Source: Dactylorhiza incarnata (lineage: Eukaryota; Streptophyta; Magnoliopsida; Asparagales; Orchidaceae). Taken from it: a stretch of DNA of 64,000 bases. Below are positions 56,541 through 64,000 of the stretch, piece by piece (position 1 is the stretch's first letter; every line of letters begins with the position of its first letter). The stretch is from positions 744,001-808,000 of the forward strand of contig JAWHQI010000273.1 in NCBI GenBank assembly GCA_033032865.1. Direction: 5' to 3'. A program made the position numbers and the translations under genes. The notes below the pieces were generated by a model that was not told where the DNA came from, searched no databases, and was given only the letters and a program-made list of their open reading frames with translations.

Positions 56541-57676
56541 ATGTGCATGCATATTCAAGTCGCCCATAATATAACCTCGTGTCGACACGTTTACATAATA
56601 ATGAATTATTCATATTCGTTAATCCCCTCAGAAGTAATTCGCCTGTTTGCCTTTATCAAGGTCATACAATATAGCGACATTAATTATCAGTGATATCAAC
56701 TATGCATTTACCATTCAGTATCATAAAAGTGTATATGTAAAAAGAACATAAAGCAGTAAAGCTTAAATGAAGTAGGTAGCTCTCACCATCAGTATCAGTG
56801 TTCATAGCATGGTTATGTCTATTTTGAGGTGCCATCCTCCGTAGTATCTGTATATGCATCATATCATTTAGGGTCATTTATATCGGGGTTGCACCTCGCT
56901 ATAGCTACAATTTTAACTACTATGTTTACATCATCTGGAAGCTACTCCACTATCCCTCTATTTTGCATATTTAAATAAAAGACAAGCTCAAAAATATTTA
57001 CAAAACTCAATCCCAAACTACCATTTTAATGCTTGTCCCACATTCAATAGGATAGCCAGCCAACTAACATTAAACCATATATCTTTTCCTAAAAATGATA
57101 TAATTCCCCATGAACAATTAGAATAGCCATTAACATTAAGGAGAATCCCCTCCCAAATAATACTTCAGCAGCTAACTGAACAGATGGCTTTCCCAATAAC
57201 CAGTGAAACAAGGTAGTGCATTTTCATTCAGCAAGAACAATTAGTTGAGATCAAAGCTTAAGCTGGCAGTGACCGGCCAAATAAAAGAAAACCATAACCT
57301 CCTTATGGAAAATGGCCGGTCAAGTTGTGATAAACTGAATCCTCATGCAGGAAGGAGCCGATGGTATAACAGAATTTCCCCCAATACAACAAAGATGAGT
57401 GGCAGCCAAAACAAAACAGAAGTCCTACATGAGTGCTCATCATCCATCCATCCTTAATTCCTATCATACCCAAACCACCAACAGCCATAGAAAGACTGCA
57501 ACGATTACAGTGAAACAAAATATGAAAGGGAAACCGTAGCCGATAACTCGAGTGAAAACCCCAACAGCTAAACCCAAGCAACACAAATAGCATACGTATT
57601 GAGGATTCAGACCTCTCTTTGCTTTCTAAACCACACCATAAAAAGATTATAAGAGGGGGAGAAGACGAAAGGAAGC

Positions 57677-57883
57677 TCACAGTGAGTACTTAGAAGACAG
57701 CCGCTGATCGGAGGCCTCAAACTCGACTAACCCAAAAATAGCACCACCAAGAGTCAACCACCAGTCCTTGCCGAGCTCTTCCAGCCCAGTCGACGAGAGG
57801 GAGGAAGACGATCGAGCAGATCGGATCGGAATAGGGCAAGCCCTAGCCGCGATCTTGCTGAGGGTGCGATAAAAGGTCGGCAA
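57677..57883 (-). other. Open stretch in D LTR 1 resembling a captured first exon
   Basis: The - strand, just downstream of the LTR's TATA-like box, reads TLSKIAARACPIPIRSARSS and ELGKDWWLTLGGAIFGLVEF, then a GTGAGC donor-like site. The Arg/Ser-rich start looks like a mitochondrial targeting sequence. There is no ATG start. The second LTR keeps it with few changes. I do not recognise a family. Confidence 0.25.
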
Positions 57884-58367
57884 CGACAGCTAAAAATAAT
57901 AATAAGAGAGGAGTTTTTCTGCCTTTAAAACAAAAACAACCACCGCTTTATAGCTTCCTTTTCTCCTCTATTGGCACACCAATGTGCCAATAGACAAGAA
58001 TATGCCCAATTAGCCCACCAAAGAGGAAACTGTCCAAAATTCAACCTCTATTAGCACACCAATCCATCCCTGAGGGACCTCTATTAGCACACCCATTTCA
58101 GTTATTAATAACCGAATTCAATGCAGCGAATACGCTACTGGCACCCCAAGTATAAAGAAAGGTGTTGTACTTATTTGCCAACATGTAGAATATAGGAAAA
58201 AGTTCATATTCCGTTACGAGTGCTGTAATATGTCAATAAATTCATACTCAACTTTCAAAACTATGTCAAGTTGACACTGAGTTATATTTTTATCATAGGG
58301 GCATATCATAACTTAAATTGAGTTTTATATTACTTATTTGCGTCATTTCATCTTTTGGGCCGTTACA

Positions 58368-61186
58368 AACCTTCCCCTCTTATAAAAGATTTTCGTCCTC
58401 GAAAATAGGACGCAATATAAATTGTCTAATATTACATTATTTACTTTCCTATGCATTCAAACTTTCATTCGTTTTCCCGTATTCCGAACTCTTCAATTAT
58501 AGCGATCGACAAACCGCCACAAGCAATAATAAAAGAACAATAATGTTTTATGATACATGATCACCTTTCAATACTTTAATCATTATAACATTGTCGTGAA
58601 GCACTTTCACATTTCTTTTTTCAGTATTATACTATTACCATGATATGCACATTGTGAACTTTCACGTTACCTTTTTACCAACACACATATTATCATTCAT
58701 TCGTATTCTCATTCATTGCATATAAACTTTGATCGTACACTTTTAGCATATAAACTTTCCTTTAATTTGCCTTCTTTACGTCCTTTCTTTAGCATATGTT
58801 CATTCGTGTTGTTTTACTCATCACTCGACATACAATTATAACTTTCATTTTTTATAGCACTATCCTTTGTGAACTACCTAAATCGTTGATTTCAATTCGT
58901 ATCTCATTATCCTATTGTCCCTTTCCAATACGACCTACAATATGTCGAATGTCAGTGGACTTTCTTTTTCCGTAGCTTCACATTTTCATATTCACGTTGT
59001 TTTCATTTGCAAATTCCTTTTTAACATTTATTCTTTATCTCAACCTCAGTTTACTTTATCATTTTTTTCTTTCACATTTCTTAAAACAATTACATAGTAT
59101 TGAAACGATAGGCTTGGTACATAATTTATCTTGTTACTTTATTTCATTTTCTTTATATCCGTGCGTGTAACACATTGTTTCAAAACTATGGTACATAAAA
59201 TGAAGATAGATTTACAATGCCTATTCGTTTCATTCACCATTGCTTCTTTTTACAGTACATATCGTTTTTGTTATAACTTATATGAATTAGAGCCCGTTAT
59301 TTATACACCGTTTCATTACATGTAAGCACATTCATTTACTTTACGTGTGATCTTTCGTTCATTGATAAGCACCTTCCTATATCAACTACTCCATGCTTAT
59401 CATAGTCGTATAAGTTTGATTTGTGAAAATACTACTTTCTTTTTACACAGGTAAGAATATTTCTTGGAGAAGATGGTTATCTCAAGCATTTGCTAGTGGT
59501 CTTTATGACGCAACCGGTCATATTGGACCTTCATTTTTAACGTTAATACTGAATGAAAATATAGGTTAACATTTAGTCCCTTACTAACTCTCATGATGGA
59601 ATGTGTTGGGAAAACGGTCTCTTGTTTCTTTTCCTTCATTTTTCTAACATTAGTTTTGTAACACCTCTTTCATATCCATATAACGTATCAAAGATTCGGC
59701 CGAAATCCAAGATATATTATATAGAGTGAAAGTGAAGTTACAACTCATTATAATCTTTACTTTGCTTATTCATTTCCTTCAATGTTACATACTCATCATC
59801 ATATTCTCCTTTTATCCTTTAATTAGACTTACTATGGATATTTACGAGTGTTTGCATTGAAAACAATCGTATCTTTTAGGATGGTAAAAACCTTTTATCT
59901 TTGCATTCTTCATTGGCTATGATGCAACATAAATATAAGCCTTTTTCATTTAATCAAATCGTTTGCAATTGTTGATTATCCTATACCTTTGCTATCATGG
60001 TTCTAAGTTCCTCTAGATGAAAAATATATTTTATACTCGTTTGAAGCCTCACGGTAGACATCATAGATATCATCTTTTTATTGCAAACATTATTTCGTAA
60101 CTCCATATTATGGGTCGAATAATTTTTCTCTAGCATATTTTATTTTCTTTCATTTACATGTCCATCTAGTTCTGATTTATATGTTGATACTTGTCATTCC
60201 ATCTTAATATCCTTTCAATCTGAAATTAAATTAACCCAACAATTTCTTGTTTCATTCACCATCCTACAATTCTGAACTTTACGACACCCTTCTCCATCAA
60301 TATTTTCTTTTCTTCCTCTCATGTTAGATAGCATATTCATTTCATGCCTTTAAGATTACGCGTCGTCTTTATCCTTACTTGTTATAGTCAAATGATTTCA
60401 TGTCAGACTTTTATTTGAAGCTAAATCCTCTTGTCCATACAGGCACCAGAATGATAAGCATAATAATCATCGATATTGTTTCATATTTCATCTCATCAAA
60501 ATTAGTTTGATTCCTTACTATAACACCATAAACTGAAATTGATAGATTTACCTAATCTATCATTTAATATTACACTCCTTTTGTCGTTAAGATAGTTGTG
60601 ATTTGGTACCATTCATTTCATCCTTGCAAGAATTTGTTTCTTACTTAGGATTACTCTCTTTTTCCTCAAACATAATCAGTTTATGGTTCAAATTAATTAG
60701 ACAACTTAGCAAGTTCTTCGCATATTCACAAGTTGTTATGCATACAATTATTAGGTACTCAATGCGGCCAAGGCATCCAGTCATTTTACATATCTCCATC
60801 TTACCATTATATATCTATACAATGATATACATATGATCTTTCTTCCCTGTCTAAGTACATTCATTTTTCAACTTATTTACGCTTATCATATTCGTTTATC
60901 TAGCGCAAACAATACGAAGACATTTCTTTTCGGAAACCTTTGGGTTGACTCGTGCAGTAGAAATAATGTCAAATATTACTTGGTTTCGTGTTGTTTTAGG
61001 TTTGTGTACATTTCATTTCATTTCTATCTTCTCAAAAATGTTTTTCAACCCTTTCGACTTAATTCCAGTTAGCCCGATTCTAAATTACTAAATTTCTATA
61101 ATCGATCTTCTTATCATCATATCATGTGTGCTTATTCCGTACTCACTACAACCGAACTTCTTGAAAACCTGGCTCTGATACCAAAT
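58368..61186 (-). other. Element D interior without coding
   Basis: Starts with a polypurine tract (rc of CCTTCCCCTCTTATAAAAG, 58371-58389) and ends at the primer site. About 2.8 kb of AT-rich, + strand pyrimidine-rich sequence (many TTCATTT/CTTTC runs). No long frame, gag, protease, RT or integrase motif was found. Confidence 0.75.
61171..61183 (-). other. Element D primer-binding site (initiator tRNA-Met)
   Basis: The - strand reads TGGTATCAGAGCC three bases inside the LTR at 61187. Confidence 0.92.
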
Positions 61187-63957
61187 TGTGAGGCCCCTAT
61201 TTAGACCCCACATACATTTGTATCTAAGCTATGTTCTTACATGTGTCCTAGGTTGAAGTAAGGCTGTGAATATGAAATAAACAACACATAATATAAATTA
61301 CTTTCATACCTTGCATTATTCGCTGAATCTTTTCTGTTCTATCTTAATCAGTTCTTTTGGTTTTGCGTATCCCAAGTCACGTCCGATACCTACAAAATTC
61401 GACGACGGGCTTAGTCATAAAAATATGACTAAGTGAGGATATACCTCTTTCATTGCTGTAAATAATTAAATTAAAACTTATGCATTTTAAAACATCATTT
61501 TCATTTACTAACCGTTTTCTGTCTCAGTAGTAACTTATGCAACATATAACTATACGAACATGTTAGTATCACTAAAATAGTGTGAGCAGTATAGAATCAT
61601 AATCATATCATATAACAATATAACCTTAAAGCAGTGTATTCGTATAAGCAATAAATCCTTGTATCAGTATATCAATGTAAGCAATAATTCCATGTATCAG
61701 TATGTCTATGAAAGGACATAATGACTGGGGGAAACATTTCAGTAATCATAAACAGTATAAGGAGCTATAACATTCATATGAGCTATGGAACATGTAAACA
61801 ATGCAGGTATCATAACTGTATCTATATCATGGAAGCAGTGCACATACAGAACTTCATGTCAGTTTTCATGTCTATAAACATTTATCCATGTACCATTCTA
61901 ACTCTTTAATTCAGTATTTCCATGAACGTTTCTTTTCTTAGGATATATTAGGGGCGATTCAAATTCATTTTCCTTTTTCCTTTACCCCGAAGGGTCCTTT
62001 ACCCCGAAGGGTCCTTAGATACCCCGAAGGGTCCTTAGATACCCCGAAGGGTCCTTTACCCCGAAGGGTCCTTAGATGCCCCGAAGGGTCCTTTACCCCG
62101 AAGGGTCCTTAGATACCCCGAAGGGTCCTTCATGTGCATGCATATTCAAGTCGCCCATAATATAACCTCGTGTCGACACGTTTACATAATAATGAGTTAT
62201 TCATATTCGTTAATCCCCTCAGAAGTAATTCGCCTGTTTGCCTTTATCAAGGTCATACAATATAGCGACATTAATTATCAGTGATATCAACTATGCATTT
62301 ACCATTCAGTATCATAAAAGTGTATATGTAAAAAGAACATAAAGCAGTAAAGCTTAAATGAAGTAGGTAGCTCTCACCATCAGTATCAGTGTTCATAGCA
62401 TGGTTATGTCTATTTTGAGGTGCCATCCTCCGTAGTATCTGTATATGCATCATATCATTTGGGGTCATTTATATCGGGGTTGCACCTCGCTATAGCTACA
62501 ATTTTAACTACTATGTTTACATCATCTGGAAGCTACTCCACTATCCCTCTATTTTGCATATTTAAATAAAAGACAAGCTCAAAAATATTTACAAAACTCA
62601 ATCCCAAACTACCATTTTAATGCTTGTCCCACATTCAATAGGATAGCCAGCCAACTAACATTAAACCATATATCTTTTCCTAAAAATGTTATAATTCCCC
62701 ATGAACAATTAGAATAGCCATTAACATTAAGGAGAATCCCCTCCCAAATAATACTTCAGCAGCTAACTGAACAGATGGCTTTCCCAATAACCAGTGAAAC
62801 AAGGTAGTGCATTTTCATTCAGCAAGAACAATTAGTTGAGATCAAAGCTTAAGCTGGCAGCAATCGACCAAATAAAAGAAAACCATAACCTCCTTATGGA
62901 AAACGGCCGGTCAAGTTGTGATAAACTGAATCCTCATGCAGGAAGGAGCTGATGGTATAACAGAATTTCCCCCAATACAACAAAGATGAGTGGCAGCCAA
63001 AACAAAACAGAAGTCCTACATGAGTGCTCATCATCCATCCATCCTTAATTCCTATCATACCCAAACCACCAACAGCCATAGAAAGACTGCAACGATTACA
63101 GTGAAACAAAATATGAGAGGGAAACCGTAGCCGATAACTCGAGTGAAAACCCCAACAGCTAAACCCAAGCAACACAAATAGCATACGTATTGAGGATTCA
63201 GACCTCTCTTTGCTTTCTAAACCACACCATAAAAAGATTATAAGAGGGGGAGAAGACGAAAGGAAGCTCACAGTGAGTACTTATAAGACAGCCGCTGATC
63301 GGAGGCCTCAAACTCGACTAACCCAAAAATAGCACCACCAAGAGTCAACCACTAGTCCTTGCCGAGCTCTTCCAGCCCAGTCGACGAGAGGGAGGAAGAC
63401 GATCGAGCAGATCGGAGCGGAATAGGGCAAGCCCTAGCCGCGATCTTGCTGAGGGTGCGATAAAAGGTCGGCAACGGCAGCTAAAAATAATAATAAGAGA
63501 GGAGTTTTTCTGCCTTTAAAACAAAAACAACCACCGCTTTATAGCTTCCTTTTCTCCTCTATTGGCACACCAATGTGCCAATAGACAAGAATATGCCCAA
63601 TTAGCCCACCAAAGAGGAAACTGTCCAAAATCAACCTCTATTAGCACACCAATCCAACCCTGAGGGACCTCTATTAGCACACCCATTTCAGTTATTAATA
63701 ACCGAATTCAACGCAGCGAATACGCTACTGGCACCCCAAGTATAAAGAAAGGTGTCGTACTTATTTGCCAACATGTAGAATATAGGAAAAAGTTCATATT
63801 CCGTTACGAGTGCTGTAATATGTCAATAAATTCATACTCAACTTTCAAAACTATGTCAAGTTGACACTGAGTTATATTTTCATCATAGGGGCATATCATA
63901 ACTTAAATTGAGTTTTATATTACTTATTTGCGTCATTTCATCTTTTGGGCCGTTACA
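61187..63957 (-). repeat. Element D LTR 2
   Basis: 2771 bp, nearly identical to LTR 1. It is followed on the right not by gypsy 2 sequence but by the interior start, which shows a tandem LTR-interior arrangement. Confidence 0.9.
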
Positions 63958-64000
63958 AACCTTCCCCTCTTATAAAAGATTTTCGTCCTCGAAAATAGGA
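63958..64000 (-). other. Second copy of the element D interior, start only
   Basis: AACCTTCCCCTCTTATAAAA and the following bases are identical to 58368-58410; cut by the window end. Confidence 0.85.

Larger units (their letters stand above)
55602..58367 (-). repeat. Element D LTR 1
   Basis: 2766 bp, TGTGAGGCCCC...GGGCCGTTACA. Contains eight GAAGGGTCCTT repeats (56398-56540), a TATA-like box in element sense (rc of CTTTATAG near 57948-57955) and two short open stretches on the - strand with no known product. Confidence 0.9.
55602..64000 (-). mobile_element. Element D: long-LTR, non-coding retroelement in tandem arrangement
   Basis: LTR 55602-58367, interior 58368-61186, LTR 61187-63957, then the start of the same interior again (63958-64000 repeats 58368-58410). 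Orientation is minus: a tRNA-Met primer site lies left of the second LTR and a polypurine tract lies right of the first. The 2.8-kb interior has no recognisable gag or pol, so this is a large non-autonomous (LARD-like) element. The 3' interior (rc of TTTTCGTCCTCGAAAATAGG) matches the end of chromovirus pol/polypurine regions, which suggests its autonomous parent. Confidence 0.85.

Noticed and set aside
58368..61186. A decayed gag-pol in the D interior
   Set aside because: No RT, integrase, protease or zinc-knuckle motif could be found in any frame by reading. Only the polypurine region and the primer site are recognisable.

Overview
This window is plant nuclear DNA made almost entirely of nested transposable elements; I see no intact single-copy host gene. 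Evidence for a flowering plant: Ty3/gypsy elements of the Tat type (extra RNase H domain, antisense genes) and of the chromovirus type, a Ty1/copia element primed by initiator tRNA-Met, a CACTA DNA transposon, and captured exon fragments of two plant gene families (a TIC32-like short-chain dehydrogenase and a CURT1-like thylakoid protein). The species cannot be read from the sequence.

Layout, outermost first. (1) A decayed chromovirus-like Ty3/gypsy element on the + strand occupies 1-2006 (protease, RT, RNase H) and 46793-about 48290 (integrase, chromodomain remnant). (2) A copia element on the - strand (2007-46792, target duplication CTTAG) splits it. It has three LTR copies, because an 842-bp partial LTR and a duplicated RNase H/3' segment lie inside it. 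(3) Into the copia element went a 29.4-kb Tat-type element, here 'A' (3759-33149, - strand, duplication CGTAA, 843-bp LTRs), and a 4.5-kb CACTA element (33980-38488, duplication ACA). (4) Into A went element 'B' (8310-22884, duplication TGCAC), a deletion derivative carrying a 9-kb satellite, and a solo LTR 'C' (26880-28096, duplication CTTAG). (5) To the right, a second chromovirus-like element (gypsy 2, + strand, from 49179) is cut at 55601 by element 'D' (55602-64000), whose long LTRs flank a 2.8-kb interior without recognisable coding sequence and which continues as LTR-interior-LTR-interior past the window end.

How the parts work. Element A encodes gag-protease and RT-RNase H-archaeal-type RNase H-integrase on the - strand, broken by one frameshift, one stop and solo LTR C. 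On the + strand, between the 3' LTR and the pol end, it carries two spliced genes with their own TATA-like boxes: a coiled-coil protein and a protein with a Transposase_28-like domain, the latter split by B. A and B share a primer-binding site that matches the inside of tRNA-Phe rather than its 3' end, a conserved LTR hairpin next to the polyadenylation signal, and a family of hairpins with covarying stems.

The observations I rate highest are: a candidate spliceosomal intron at the gag-protease boundary of gypsy 2, with a matching acceptor in gypsy 1; the internal tRNA-Phe primer site; the 9-kb hairpin satellite with exact 926-bp higher-order periodicity; the covarying hairpins downstream of pol; and the gene fragments captured by the CACTA element.
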